Assembly (NCBI GenBank): GCA_910577925.1
Contig: CAJTOI010000002.1
Span: 1 to 64,000 of the forward strand
Direction of reading: 5' to 3'
Length of the DNA stretch: 64,000 nucleotides
Source: an uncultured Roseburia sp.
Lineage (GTDB): Bacteria > Bacillota > Clostridia > Lachnospirales > Lachnospiraceae
The position numbers were made by a program, and so were the translations under genes. This document shows positions 1 to 9,058 of the stretch, one piece after another. Under the pieces are notes generated by a model. It was not told the DNA's origin and ran no database searches. It was given only the letters and a program-made list of their open reading frames with translations. Numbering within the stretch: the stretch's first letter is position 1; every line of letters starts with the position of its first letter.

Positions 1-35
1 AGGTTCATCCGACTGGTGAATCTTAGTTGGCAGGC

Positions 36-1520
36 TCAAAATTCCGAGAGCCTATTTAATTTGTCAAACAGTGCCTTACATGACGGATAGATATTGCAAA
101 ACTGCCGATAGCGCGCCTCGTATTTTCCCGCCAGTTCCGCATCCGGCTCCACCGTATCCGCCGCCTTCACAATCTTTGCGGCCGCTTCCTCCACAGTCGC
201 ATACGCGCCGTCTGCGACCGCCGCAAGCATGGCCGCTCCGAGAGCCGGCCCCTCCTCGGTCTCCGGAACGTCCACTTTTATATTCAGCACATTTGCGATA
301 ATGCGCTTCCACAGCGGGCTCTTCGCGCCTCCTCCGCAGATTTTTGTGCGCTCAACAGAAATCCCGAGCGACTTTGCAACCTCAAACGAATCGCGGAGCG
401 CAAATGCCACGCCCTCCAGCACCGCCTGGGTCATATCCTCCCTTGTGGTGTCCATCGTCATCCCGATAAACGCCGCCCGTGCGTTCGGATTGTTGTGGGG
501 AGAGCGCTCCCCCATCAGATAGGGCAGATAGTACACGTGGTTCTCCCCAAGCGCCGCGATCCGCGCCTGCTCCTTTCCGTAATCTTTTGCGCCAAGAATC
601 GCATCCGTCCACCATTTGTTGCACGATGCCGCAGAGAGCATACAGCCCATCAGGTGATACGCCCCGTTCGCGTCGCAGAACGCGTGCAGCGCATTGTTTT
701 TATCGGCGCCGAACTTTGCCGAAGAAATAAAAATCGTCCCGCTGGTGCCGAGTGAAATATTGCAGCGGCCGTCTCCCACGGTTCCCGTCGCCACGGCTGC
801 CGCCGCGTTGTCTCCCGCGCCTGCGGCCACCTTCACTCCCGCCCGGATGCCAAGCTCCGATGCAATTTCGGGCAGAACCGTCCCGACGCACTCGTAACTC
901 TCGTACAGCTTCGGCAGCATCGCTTCGGCAATCCCGCAGATTCCGCACATCTCTTTCGACCATCTGCGGTTTTTCACGTCGAGCAGCAGCGTGCCGGACG
1001 CATCCGAGACATCCGTACAGTGCGCCCCGGTCAGCCGGTATACAAGGTAGTCTTTCGGCAGCATCATCTTTCTTATCCGGGCAAAATTTTCCGGTTCATG
1101 CTTTTTCAGCCAGAGGAGCTTCGGCCCGGTAAACCCGGTAAATGCAATGTTTGCCGTGTACGCCGACAGCGTTTGCCTGCCGATTTCCTCGTTCAGATAC
1201 GCGCACTCCTCACCGCATCTCCCGTCATTCCAGAGAATCGCCGGACGTATGACGTTATCGTCCGCATCCAAAATCACCAGCCCGTGCATTTGTCCGCCGA
1301 ACCCGATCCCGGCCACATCATCACCGGAAAATCCGCGCAGCAGCTCCTTTATGCCCTGCATCGTCTCCCGGTACCAGTCCTTTGGACGCTGCTCGGACCA
1401 GCCCGGATGCGGAAATTCCAGCGGATATTCCCGCGATACGATATTTTTTACGGTTCCGTCTCCGTCCATCAGCAGCAGCTTTACCGCCGATGTCCCCAAA
1501 TCAATTCCTATGTACAGCAT
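36..1520 (-). CDS. xylB: xylulokinase (FGGY family)
   Basis: Phosphorylates D-xylulose (or a related ketopentose) with ATP to feed the pentose phosphate pathway in the cytoplasm. The 494-residue product has the FGGY kinase layout: N-terminal GIDLGTSAVK phosphate loop, the substrate-side segment GFGGQMHG followed by ILWNDGR, then GAGDNAAAA and the ATP-side GGGAKSPLW in the C-terminal half. Length matches XylB. The ATG at 1520 is preceded by AAGGAGAAGG; an upstream in-frame extension would have low-complexity, unrelated sequence. It is divergent from the LacI-type gene at 1785, which probably controls it. The exact sugar cannot be told from sequence; L-xylulose or another FGGY substrate is possible. 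Confidence 0.88.
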   Translation of the reverse strand: MLYIGIDLGTSAVKLLLMDGDGTVKNIVSREYPLEFPHPGWSEQRPKDWYRETMQGIKELLRGFSGDDVAGIGFGGQMHGLVILDADDNVIRPAILWNDGRCGEECAYLNEEIGRQTLSAYTANIAFTGFTGPKLLWLKKHEPENFARIRKMMLPKDYLVYRLTGAHCTDVSDASGTLLLDVKNRRWSKEMCGICGIAEAMLPKLYESYECVGTVLPEIASELGIRAGVKVAAGAGDNAAAAVATGTVGDGRCNISLGTSGTIFISSAKFGADKNNALHAFCDANGAYHLMGCMLSAASCNKWWTDAILGAKDYGKEQARIAALGENHVYYLPYLMGERSPHNNPNARAAFIGMTMDTTREDMTQAVLEGVAFALRDSFEVAKSLGISVERTKICGGGAKSPLWKRIIANVLNIKVDVPETEEGPALGAAMLAAVADGAYATVEEAAAKIVKAADTVEPDAELAGKYEARYRQFCNIYPSCKALFDKLNRLSEF

Positions 1521-1610
1521 ATCCTTCTCCTTTTGAAATCTGCCGCCGCTTCCGCGGTCCCGGATGCGGCGTCGGCAATCCGCATCTGCGTGCCCGTGCA
1601 CGTTATCTGT

Positions 1611-1639
1611 ATCATACAACGCAGACGGGCTTTTTTCAA
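1611..1639 (-). promoter_or_regulatory. xylB promoter
   Basis: Reading the minus strand, TTGAAA (1634-1639) and TATGAT (1611-1616) are separated by exactly 17 nt. This is a near-consensus sigma-A promoter about 90 nt upstream of the xylB start. Confidence 0.65.
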
Positions 1640-1676
1640 TAGACTTTTCGAAAACTATCCGCCTGCCGTGCCCATG

Positions 1677-1747
1677 CACATCGGTTGACATGCGCAAGGA
1701 TTATGTGCTATTTTTATTCGAGATTCCCACATCGGATTTTCGATGTG
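1677..1747 (+). promoter_or_regulatory. lacI-type gene promoter with repeated candidate operators
   Basis: TTGACA (1685-1690) with TATTTT (1709-1714, 18 nt spacer) forms a plausible promoter for the regulator. The octamer CACATCGG occurs at 1677-1684 and again at 1728-1735. The second copy is the left half of an inverted repeat, CACATCG-N6-CGATGTG (1728-1747). The copies flank the promoter core, as expected for an autoregulated LacI-type gene. The operator role is inferred. Confidence 0.45.
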
Positions 1748-1784
1748 CATATGGAGATTTTACAGAGAAAAAGGAGCATTTTGC

Positions 1785-2807
1785 ATGGCGACAATAAAAG
1801 AGATTGCAGAGCTGTCCGGCGTTTCGCGCGGCACCGTCGACCGCGTGTTGAATCGCCGGGGCGCCGTAAATGAAAAAACCGCCGAGAAGGTACTTGAGAT
1901 CGCAAAGCTTTTAAACTATCAGCCGAATAAGGCCGGTATCGCGCTCGCCGCCCAGAAGAAAAAATTAAGAATCGGTGTTCTGCTCTTCGGCGCAGACAAT
2001 CCCTTTTTCGACGAGGTTATGGAAGGACTGCTGCACAAGCTTGAGGAATTGTCCGTCTATGGCTGTACGGTAGAGGAGCGACGCATTTCCTTTGACCATA
2101 CGGTTCAGCTTGCCGCAATCGACGAGCTTGCCGCTGCCGGAATCCACGGACTGATTTTGTCCCCCTTCAATGACGACGCCGTCCGCAAAAAGATTGACGA
2201 GCTCTCGGAAAAGGGGATTCCCTGTGTCACCGTCAACACAGATCTGCCGGATTCCCGGCGCATCGCCTATGTCGGCAGCGATTACTATAAATGCGGCCGG
2301 ACTGCCGGGGAGCTGTTCTCGCTTTTGACCGGGGACAGCGCCGAAATCGGCATTATCACCGGTTCCCGCAATGTTCTGTGTCACGAGGAGCGTATCCGCG
2401 GCCTCCGGGACTTTATCGCGGACGGTCATGAGGGCCTGCATGTCGCCGCCGTCACGGTAAACGACGACGACGATTACAAAAGCTATGAGGCCGTCAGCTC
2501 CCTGCTCGCCGCGCATCCGACGCTTTCCGCGCTCTATTTTACGGCCGCGGGCGTCCACGGCGGCTGCCGCGCCGTGCTGGATGCCGGATTGCCCGCGCCT
2601 CCCAGAATCGTCACATTCGATGCGCTCCCAAAAACCAGGGAAATGCTGGCGCAGGGGGTGATCTCGGCCACGATCTGTCAGCAGCCAAAAGAGCAGGGTG
2701 CAAAATCGCTCACCCTGCTCGTGGATTACCTGCTGACCGGGGTGCTCCCGGCACAATCTGCGGTTCTGACGGAACTGAATATTCAGATCCGGGAAAGTCT
2801 GTCTTAA
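1785..2807 (+). CDS. LacI-family transcriptional regulator
   Basis: DNA-binding sugar-responsive regulator of 340 residues. An N-terminal LacI helix-turn-helix (TIKEIAELSGVSRGTVDRVL, with the hinge near residue 50) is followed by a periplasmic-binding-protein-like domain starting IGVLLFGADNPFFDEV and ending near residue 335. The start at 1785 has AAGGAG 8 nt upstream (1771-1776). It is transcribed divergently from xylB and converges on the dehydrogenase gene, overlapping its stop by 4 bp. A role as pentose-responsive controller of xylB, and perhaps of the dehydrogenase, is inferred from position. Confidence 0.85.
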   Translation: MATIKEIAELSGVSRGTVDRVLNRRGAVNEKTAEKVLEIAKLLNYQPNKAGIALAAQKKKLRIGVLLFGADNPFFDEVMEGLLHKLEELSVYGCTVEERRISFDHTVQLAAIDELAAAGIHGLILSPFNDDAVRKKIDELSEKGIPCVTVNTDLPDSRRIAYVGSDYYKCGRTAGELFSLLTGDSAEIGIITGSRNVLCHEERIRGLRDFIADGHEGLHVAAVTVNDDDDYKSYEAVSSLLAAHPTLSALYFTAAGVHGGCRAVLDAGLPAPPRIVTFDALPKTREMLAQGVISATICQQPKEQGAKSLTLLVDYLLTGVLPAQSAVLTELNIQIRESLS

Positions 2808-3547
2808 ATCCGCGTCGCTCCGTCCACGGACAACACTTCGCCCGTCACATAGCTCGCCATATCGCTCGCGAGAAATACGAACGCGTCCGCAACCTCCTCC
2901 GGCTCGCCCGGTCTGCCGAGCGGTATCTGCGCCGAAATCCGCTGTACCATATCCGCCGGAAGCGCCGCCACCATGTCGGTTCTCGTGACGCCCGGAGCCA
3001 CCGCATTGACACGGATATGGTCTCTGCCGAGCTCGCGCGCAAGGGAAATCGTGATGCCGTTTACCGCAAACTTGCTGGTCGGATAACCGACGCCGCTCTG
3101 CTGTCCGTTCATTGCCACCATCGAGCTGGTGTTGATGATGCATCCGCCGCCCTGCTCCTTCATAATGCGTACCGTCGGGAGAATCGCATAAAACAACGCC
3201 TTGACATTCAGATCGATAATCTTGTCAAACTCTTCCGTCGTGTAATCGCACAGCGGCGTGCTCTGCGAGATGCCCGCATTGTTTACCAGGATGTCAATCC
3301 TGCCGTACTTCTCCTTCACCGCAAGAATCGCCTTCTCCACCTCTCCCGCGTCCGTCAGCTTCGGGCACATCCCCGTAACCTCCCACGCCGGATTCTCCCC
3401 GGCAAGCTGCGCAAGCGCCGCATCCACCGTCTCCTGTCTCGAGCCGAACAGCACGACTTTCGCACCGTTCTGCAGATATTTCTTTACCACTGAAAAACCG
3501 ATTCCCCTCGTGCCGCCCGTCACGACCGCAACTTTGTCTTTTAACAT
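2804..3547 (-). CDS. short-chain dehydrogenase/reductase (SDR)
   Basis: NAD(P)-dependent oxidoreductase of 247 residues, the classical SDR size. The cofactor motif GGTRGIG sits near residue 10, the NNAG motif near residue 85, and the catalytic Ser (NTSS) and YPTSK Tyr/Lys pair near residues 140-160. Such proteins are often labelled 3-oxoacyl-ACP reductase, gluconate 5-dehydrogenase or a polyol dehydrogenase. Beside xylulokinase, a sugar-alcohol/ketose interconversion is the best guess, but the substrate cannot be read from sequence. It has its own promoter upstream (3645-3673). Confidence 0.85.
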   Translation of the reverse strand: MLKDKVAVVTGGTRGIGFSVVKKYLQNGAKVVLFGSRQETVDAALAQLAGENPAWEVTGMCPKLTDAGEVEKAILAVKEKYGRIDILVNNAGISQSTPLCDYTTEEFDKIIDLNVKALFYAILPTVRIMKEQGGGCIINTSSMVAMNGQQSGVGYPTSKFAVNGITISLARELGRDHIRVNAVAPGVTRTDMVAALPADMVQRISAQIPLGRPGEPEEVADAFVFLASDMASYVTGEVLSVDGATRI

Positions 3548-3589
3548 ACGAATTACCACACCTTTCCCGCAGCCTGCAGACTCGTGCGT

Positions 3590-3673
3590 ACGGCGTACGC
3601 CGTGCCGCAGGCGCAATAGTTACAACGTATTCTTTATACCCCCGATTATACTTTATCGCGGGGCCTCCGTCAA
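3590..3673 (-). promoter_or_regulatory. SDR gene promoter with downstream palindrome
   Basis: On the minus strand TTGACG (3668-3673) and TATAAT (3645-3650) are 17 nt apart. The -35 box overlaps the stop codon of the upstream permease gene. Downstream of the start point lies a perfect 14-bp palindrome, ACGGCGTACGCCGT (3590-3603), a candidate operator. A CCCCG/CGGGG stem across 3641-3664 could also end permease transcripts. Confidence 0.55.
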
Positions 3674-5622
3674 CCGGGCAGGGCGGTCCGCCTCAGACTC
3701 GTATACGCCAGCAGGATGTAGACCAGGTAGATCAGGAAAAACAAACCGAGCGACGTCCCCGCAATCACGGCGGGATGACTCGTTCCGACCATAACTCCGG
3801 CCTCCACCGAATTCCCCAGATTTATGATAAACGGTATGCCGATGAGAATCGGCGGCACGGCAGGCATCGCGTAATAGATCGCCAGCTGCCATTTCAGCGC
3901 GCCCGCAAGCCCGCGCGGGTCCGCTCCGAGTTTCGCCAGAAGCGCAAACTGGCGCCGGTAACGCTCTGTCTCGGCAAGCTGCTGAATCGTCAAAATCGTC
4001 GCCGCCGTCATTGTCAGCGCTAAAGCCAGATAATACAATGGCAGCACAACAATCGCCGTCTGTACGGCTACGTCCTTCTCCTCCACTGATTTTGCACACA
4101 GATTATCATAATTGTAGTACTGCCCCGCTTCCCAGTTCTTTTCATCCCGGATTGTCTCGAGTACGGCAAACTGCTCCTCGCTCACCGGCTGCTCCGTCAT
4201 TGCCACATACATGTGGTGCCGGACCGCACTATTTTCCGCCGCCTCGTCAGGGACCACCAGGATAAATCCCGCCCCGTTGACGTCCCATCCGTCCTGCGCA
4301 AGCATTTCCGTGTAAACGCCGCCCGGCGCGAGCGTATTTCCGCTCACGGTAACCGACTGCGTGTATGCCTTCATAATATCACCGAGATAATACTTACAGT
4401 GAATCAGATACTGTCCCTGCGCAAGCGTAACCTCCGGATACCCCAGCATCGCGCGCAGCGCACGATAGTCGCTGTACCGCATCAGCCCGTCGCAGTCATA
4501 ATAGCGGTAATATTTCGCATTTTTCTCGATATATTCCGTCACCTGCAGATTGTCTCCCCGATAGACCGCATATTCCAGCTCGCCCCTCACCGGAATTTCC
4601 TTTTTGATATAATCCAGATAACGCGCATCGATTCCGCCCTCGTCCTCGGTCCCGATCAGAAGATCAAAACTGTTCCACGCCGCGCGGTTTTTAAACAGCG
4701 CATGAAACACCTGCCCGGAGCCTTCCGCGATCAGGGTGGCGGTAAACAGCAGGGAAATCGTCGCCATCACGACTCCCATTGTCGCAAGCTTTGCCGTGAG
4801 CGTGCGGAACACAAGCAGCGTCTGTCCGCGGTACTTTTTCTCCGGACGCCGGTCAAAAAAAGCGGGAACACCGGAGGCGAAGCTTAAGAAAAAGCCGTAG
4901 AGAAATACGATAACACATGCCGCGCCAAGCATTGCAAAAAGCCAGTCTCCCATAACAAGAAAGAATGTGCCGAGCACCCCAAACACAATCGACACGATAA
5001 AAATGCGCCGTCTTTTCCCGCTCGTTTGAAATACCGCCTCCTCGTTTTGCCTGTCAAGATAAATCAGGTCATATATTTTCATCGTGCGAATGCGCCTGCG
5101 GCTCTTTAGCTGCGCGAAAAGATAAATAAATCCGAAACAGACCAGCGTCGCGGCAACCGATTTTATGGAAAATGCAAACGAAAACGTGTATGCGATTCCG
5201 AACATTGCCATCAGAATCGCCCGCAGCGCCTGAAGCATCAGATTCCCGAGCAGAATGCCGGCCGCCATCGCGCAGCCTCCGACCGCCAGATTCTCCAGAA
5301 AAAACAGTTTCGCCACCTGCCGGTTCTCAATACCGATCAGAATATAGGTGCCCAGTTCTCTGCTGCGCCGGTTCAACATAAAATTCGTCGTGTAGGAGAC
5401 CAGCCACCCGATGATACAGACCACTACAATGCTTGCAAAACCGATTGTGACCGGCAGCATTTCCATCATTTTCGCCAACGTCTCAATCTCCTCCGAAAAC
5501 GCCAGGCCGCTGAACGCATAGATCAGCGCCGCCGCCATAATAATCGTCACAAAATAGACCAGATAGTCCCTCGCCTGACGCCTTGCATTCCGCAGGGATA
5601 ACTCAGATAACGTCACTGACAT
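3670..5622 (-). CDS. BceB-like ABC transporter permease (FtsX/MacB type)
   Basis: Membrane subunit of 650 residues. Hydrophobic segments come as one near the N-terminus, three around residues 50-160, a pair near 200-250, one near 280 and a C-terminal trio. A large extracytoplasmic loop (about residues 310-520) separates the halves, as in the BceB/YtsD family that senses and detoxifies peptide antibiotics. The FtsX-domain sequence NRRSRELGTYILIGI is visible near residue 100. The start at 5622 follows GGGAGGTG; the gene overlaps the ATPase gene by 20 bp. Together with the ATPase, kinase and regulator upstream it makes a complete BceRSAB-type module. The drug or peptide is unknown. Confidence 0.85.
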   Translation of the reverse strand: MSVTLSELSLRNARRQARDYLVYFVTIIMAAALIYAFSGLAFSEEIETLAKMMEMLPVTIGFASIVVVCIIGWLVSYTTNFMLNRRSRELGTYILIGIENRQVAKLFFLENLAVGGCAMAAGILLGNLMLQALRAILMAMFGIAYTFSFAFSIKSVAATLVCFGFIYLFAQLKSRRRIRTMKIYDLIYLDRQNEEAVFQTSGKRRRIFIVSIVFGVLGTFFLVMGDWLFAMLGAACVIVFLYGFFLSFASGVPAFFDRRPEKKYRGQTLLVFRTLTAKLATMGVVMATISLLFTATLIAEGSGQVFHALFKNRAAWNSFDLLIGTEDEGGIDARYLDYIKKEIPVRGELEYAVYRGDNLQVTEYIEKNAKYYRYYDCDGLMRYSDYRALRAMLGYPEVTLAQGQYLIHCKYYLGDIMKAYTQSVTVSGNTLAPGGVYTEMLAQDGWDVNGAGFILVVPDEAAENSAVRHHMYVAMTEQPVSEEQFAVLETIRDEKNWEAGQYYNYDNLCAKSVEEKDVAVQTAIVVLPLYYLALALTMTAATILTIQQLAETERYRRQFALLAKLGADPRGLAGALKWQLAIYYAMPAVPPILIGIPFIINLGNSVEAGVMVGTSHPAVIAGTSLGLFFLIYLVYILLAYTSLRRTALPG

Positions 5623-6361
5623 CACCTCCCAACAGCGCAAGCACATCAAGAATCTCGTGGTAGAATACGGGCCGCTGCCGCTCTGCGCGCAGCAGCTCGT
5701 TAAAAATACGCCCGTCCTTTAAAAACAGCACCCGCTTCGCATAACTGGCGCTGTAGGCATCATGCGTTACCATCAGAATCGTGGCGCCCATGCCCCGATT
5801 CATTTCCGTCATGATCTCCAGCAGATTTTTCGACGCCTTTGAATCTAACGCCCCGGTCGGTTCGTCGGCCAGAATCAGCGACTGCCCCGCAACCATCGCC
5901 CGCGCGCAGGCCGCCCTCTGCTTCTGCCCGCCCGAGACCTGATAAGGGAATTTTTCAAGAATATCGCCGATGCCAAGCCGCTCCGCCACTTCCCGCACCT
6001 GACGCTGCACCCTGTGCGCATCGGCATGATTGATGGAAAGCGCAAGCCCGATGTTCTCCTCAATTGTCAGCGTGTCGAGCAGATTGAAATCCTGAAACAC
6101 AAAGCCGAGCCGCTCCCTGCGGAACCGCGCCAGCTCCGTTTCTGCCAGCTGTGCGATATTCTCACTGTCTAAAAAAATATCTCCCGCACTCACCGTGTCT
6201 ATCGTGGAAATGCAGTTAAGCAGCGTCGTCTTACCGCTGCCCGATGCCCCCATAATCGCAATAAACTCCCCGTCCTCCACATCAAAACTGACCCGGTCCA
6301 GCGCTTTTGTGACGTTGTTTTTACTCCCGTAATATTTCTCAATGTCTTTTACCTGTAGCAT
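5603..6361 (-). CDS. BceA-like ABC transporter ATPase
   Basis: Cytoplasmic ATPase of 252 residues energising the adjacent permease. It has Walker A (GASGSGKTT, near residue 40), the ABC signature VSGGQKQR, Walker B with LILADEPTGALD and an H-loop MVTHD. The LolD/MacB/BceA subfamily is indicated by the partner permease. ATG at 6361 is preceded by GGAGGCGG. Co-transcribed with the permease (20-bp overlap) and lying downstream of its own sensor kinase. Confidence 0.88.
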   Translation of the reverse strand: MLQVKDIEKYYGSKNNVTKALDRVSFDVEDGEFIAIMGASGSGKTTLLNCISTIDTVSAGDIFLDSENIAQLAETELARFRRERLGFVFQDFNLLDTLTIEENIGLALSINHADAHRVQRQVREVAERLGIGDILEKFPYQVSGGQKQRAACARAMVAGQSLILADEPTGALDSKASKNLLEIMTEMNRGMGATILMVTHDAYSASYAKRVLFLKDGRIFNELLRAERQRPVFYHEILDVLALLGGDVSDVI

Positions 6362-6438
6362 ATATCCGCCTCCTTTGCCTGTGATGCCATGATACATCAG
6401 AAGCGGCGCCCTTTGTATCGATCTTTCATTGATTTTTC

Positions 6439-7449
6439 TTACAGTTTTGTAAGGTTTTCTTTCGCGGGAAACGTGATCGTGACCGTCGTACCACGGCCCT
6501 CCTCCGAGGAGAGCCACAGGTCTGCCTCCAGACAGCCGGCCACCCTGCGGCAGAGATAAAGCCCCATTCCCGTCGAACCGCCGCGCGCCCGCCCGTTCTG
6601 TCCCGTAAAGCCTCTGTCAAACACACGCGGCTGCTCGTGGGCGGGAATCCCGATGCCGTTATCCGATACCGCAAGCTGCACCTGCTTCCCAAGCTGCCTT
6701 CCAGACAGCGTAACCACGGGATGTTCGCTCCGGTACCGCGCCGCATTCTGCAAAAGCTGTCCCAGAAGAAAGGCTGCCCATTTTGCATCGGTATACACGT
6801 TCTGTTCGATCTGTTCCGTTTCGACCCGAATACCGCTCTCGATAAGCAGCATCCGATGATTTCCAATTGCCTGCGCAACGACCTCCGCAAGGTCGACCTC
6901 CCGGACAAGGATGTCTTTTTCCGCACTCCCCGCCCGCGCATAAAATAAAGCCCGCTCTACATGGGCCTGTATCTGTGCGAGTTCCGGCAAAAGCTTCTGC
7001 CGCGTTTTTGCATCCGCATTGCGGCAGACAAGCTCCGCCGCGGTCATCGGAGTTTTGATCTCATGCACCCAGCTCTCGACATACTCCTGGTATTCCCTCT
7101 GCGCCTCCCGCGCGTCCGAGACGGCGCGGATCATTGATTTTCCCGCTCTGCGGCTCAGTTCCAGCAGTTTGCGCTCGTAGATGCTGCGCCCTTTTGTCAC
7201 ACACTCCGCAAACAGGTACTTTTCATCAAGGCCGTCCATCACGGCCCAAAGCTCCTGCAGTCGTATCCGGCATTGATAGTAGTCAAAAAGCAGCATACCG
7301 ACCGCAGTCGCGAGCCAGGCAATCAGAAGAATCACAACCACTCCGGCGGCCGTTCCCGCAGCCACAAGAAATCCTGCCGCGGCGGCGGCGAATACCGTCT
7401 CAATAATCAGCCGCTCCATGCGGTCCGACAAATATTCCCGAAATGTCAT
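6439..7449 (-). CDS. BceS-like sensor histidine kinase
   Basis: Sensor kinase of 336 residues with two closely spaced N-terminal membrane segments (about residues 14-60) and almost no extracellular domain. This is typical of intramembrane-sensing kinases that read the activity of a partner BceAB transporter. The H-box is SWVHEIKTPMT (near residue 130), N-box LLQNAARYR, G-boxes DNGIGIPAH and GSTGMGLYL. It overlaps the response-regulator gene by 4 bp and is followed by the transporter genes, so all four are probably one operon. Confidence 0.86.
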   Translation of the reverse strand: MTFREYLSDRMERLIIETVFAAAAAGFLVAAGTAAGVVVILLIAWLATAVGMLLFDYYQCRIRLQELWAVMDGLDEKYLFAECVTKGRSIYERKLLELSRRAGKSMIRAVSDAREAQREYQEYVESWVHEIKTPMTAAELVCRNADAKTRQKLLPELAQIQAHVERALFYARAGSAEKDILVREVDLAEVVAQAIGNHRMLLIESGIRVETEQIEQNVYTDAKWAAFLLGQLLQNAARYRSEHPVVTLSGRQLGKQVQLAVSDNGIGIPAHEQPRVFDRGFTGQNGRARGGSTGMGLYLCRRVAGCLEADLWLSSEEGRGTTVTITFPAKENLTKL

Positions 7450-8111
7450 AGCTGATACCCCATTCCCCGGCGCGTCTTAATCAGATCCGGCCGTCCCAGT
7501 TCCTCCAGTTTCTTCCGCAGGCGCGTCACATTCACGCTGAGCGTATTGTCGTCGATATAAATCCGGTTCTCCCACAGCGTCTCGATCAAATCCGCGCGGG
7601 AGACAATCTCGCCGGGACGGCGCATCAGGCAGGCCAGTATCTGCAGCTCGTTGCGTGTCAGCTCCACCTTTCCCGACTCCGTCTGTGCGGTTCCCTTTGC
7701 CATATCGACGCGCAGTCCCAAAGCCTCCGTCACATCCGGCTCCGCGGCCCCGCCGCTCCGCCGCAGAACGGCCTTAATCCGGCTCATCAGCACCGGAATA
7801 TGATACGGCTTTGTGATATAGTCGTCGCCGCCGAGACCGAGCGCCCGGATTTCATCCAGACTCGAATCCCGGCTCGTGACGAAAATAATCGGAATCCGAA
7901 CCGTTTTTTGCAAGTCAGCGCACAGCCGAAACCCGTCTTTTCCGGGGAGACCGATATCCAGAAGAATCAGTGCCGGGCGGCTGCTCTTCGCCTGCTCCGG
8001 AATATCCGAAAAGTCGGTGACTGTCAGGGGCGCGTACCCTTCGTTTTCCAGCAGGAGTGCGAGCTCGTCCCGGATGACGGGGTCGTCCTCGATAATCATT
8101 ATTTTTTGCAT
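7446..8111 (-). CDS. OmpR-family response regulator (BceR-like)
   Basis: Two-component regulator of 221 residues. The receiver domain has the acidic pocket IIEDD, the phospho-acceptor Asp in LILLDIGLPGKDG (near residue 52) and the Lys in ITKPYHIPV. A winged-helix DNA-binding domain follows (LTRNELQILACLMRRPGEIV, then the NVTRLRKKL recognition helix region). First gene of the four-gene regulator-kinase-ATPase-permease operon; it presumably activates the transporter genes when a peptide antibiotic engages the transporter. Confidence 0.88.
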   Translation of the reverse strand: MQKIMIIEDDPVIRDELALLLENEGYAPLTVTDFSDIPEQAKSSRPALILLDIGLPGKDGFRLCADLQKTVRIPIIFVTSRDSSLDEIRALGLGGDDYITKPYHIPVLMSRIKAVLRRSGGAAEPDVTEALGLRVDMAKGTAQTESGKVELTRNELQILACLMRRPGEIVSRADLIETLWENRIYIDDNTLSVNVTRLRKKLEELGRPDLIKTRRGMGYQL

Positions 8112-8157
8112 AACTTCCCTCTCATCTCTAAAAACTCCTTCTTTAAAAAAAATCCTC

Positions 8158-8173
8158 CCAAAATAGATTTTGG
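8158..8173 (-). terminator. candidate terminator after the membrane toxin gene
   Basis: On the minus strand a CCAAAAT-CT-ATTTTGG stem is followed by GAGGA and eight T residues. It is short and AT-rich, so termination may be partial, which would allow some transcripts to reach the response-regulator gene at 8111. Confidence 0.4.
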
Positions 8174-8222
8174 TTCTCTACCTTCTCTACTTTAGGAGAA
8201 TTATAACAATTATATGTTAATT

Positions 8223-9053
8223 CTAATACAGCCAATTTTGAAAAACTCCTGCTGCCCTTGATAGATCAAACCACCAGCAAACGATAATAACTATTACAAT
8301 CGCTATACATACTCCATTTAGCGTTTTCATATAGACAGGGTATTTTATTTCATCTGTGTTCTTTTTCGCAATTTCCTGTACAAAACGTGTCAACACATAA
8401 ATAATATTCAGCAGTACAAATGCCAAACCTGTCGCAATAAGTACCACTCTATAAATACTGGCATTTCCAATATTTTCAAGCACTGATGTTGAAAATGCTA
8501 TGCCACCGGTAAATGCAAGTACAATAGATGCAAAAATACCTAATATCGTGATGTATTGTTTTTGCATCTCATCCACCTTCTCAACTGCATCTTTCATATC
8601 TTCCGTTTTTTCCTCAAGTTCTTTTGTTGTTCTCATTACCTTCTGCAATTCATCGTAACTTCGCATTTCTGTTTTTTTAAAATAATTTATCCTCGCAATG
8701 TCTAAATTAATATGGTCATATAATTTATTGACCGGCATACTTATATCTATCAGCTTTCCTTTTTTATCCTGATTCATCGGCTTATACCCTTTTCTTACCA
8801 ATTCCATATTCTGACTCAAAATCTCAAGATTTCCCAATGATATATCATCATCTATCTGAGATAGTACTGCAAAAATATCCGAATAAAAATGTCTAAAATT
8901 AGCCGTATCTGCATCACCATAATAGATCTCTTCTAGTTCAAGGTATATATTTCTTCTTTCCTGAGATGAACTAAATGTATCCTGCCTCAGCGCCAGCTTA
9001 AACAACAATTTCTTAAATCTTTCCCGATTTTCATCTATCTTATCATTAAGCAA
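8223..9053 (-). CDS. membrane protein, candidate toxin of a Panacea (PanAT) pair
   Basis: Protein of about 276 residues: a soluble, charged helical region with a coiled-coil stretch (TKELEEKTEDMKDAVEKVDE), two adjacent hydrophobic segments around residues 170-225 and a third near the C-terminus. I know no enzymatic motif in it. It directly follows a Panacea-domain gene, and membrane-anchored proteins are among the toxins neutralised by Panacea antitoxins, so it is the likely toxin. The start is uncertain: TTG at 9053 has AAAGGGG 8 nt upstream and avoids overlap, whereas an ATG at 9110 would overlap the antitoxin gene by about 50 bp with a poor ribosome site. The AT-rich base composition differs from neighbours, suggesting transfer. 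Confidence 0.65.
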   Translation of the reverse strand: MLNDKIDENRERFKKLLFKLALRQDTFSSSQERRNIYLELEEIYYGDADTANFRHFYSDIFAVLSQIDDDISLGNLEILSQNMELVRKGYKPMNQDKKGKLIDISMPVNKLYDHINLDIARINYFKKTEMRSYDELQKVMRTTKELEEKTEDMKDAVEKVDEMQKQYITILGIFASIVLAFTGGIAFSTSVLENIGNASIYRVVLIATGLAFVLLNIIYVLTRFVQEIAKKNTDEIKYPVYMKTLNGVCIAIVIVIIVCWWFDLSRAAGVFQNWLY

Positions 9054-9058
9054 TACAG

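Noticed and set aside
8158..8173. Operator for the response-regulator gene
   Set aside because: The small inverted repeat is followed by an eight-T run in the direction of transcription, so a terminator is more likely.
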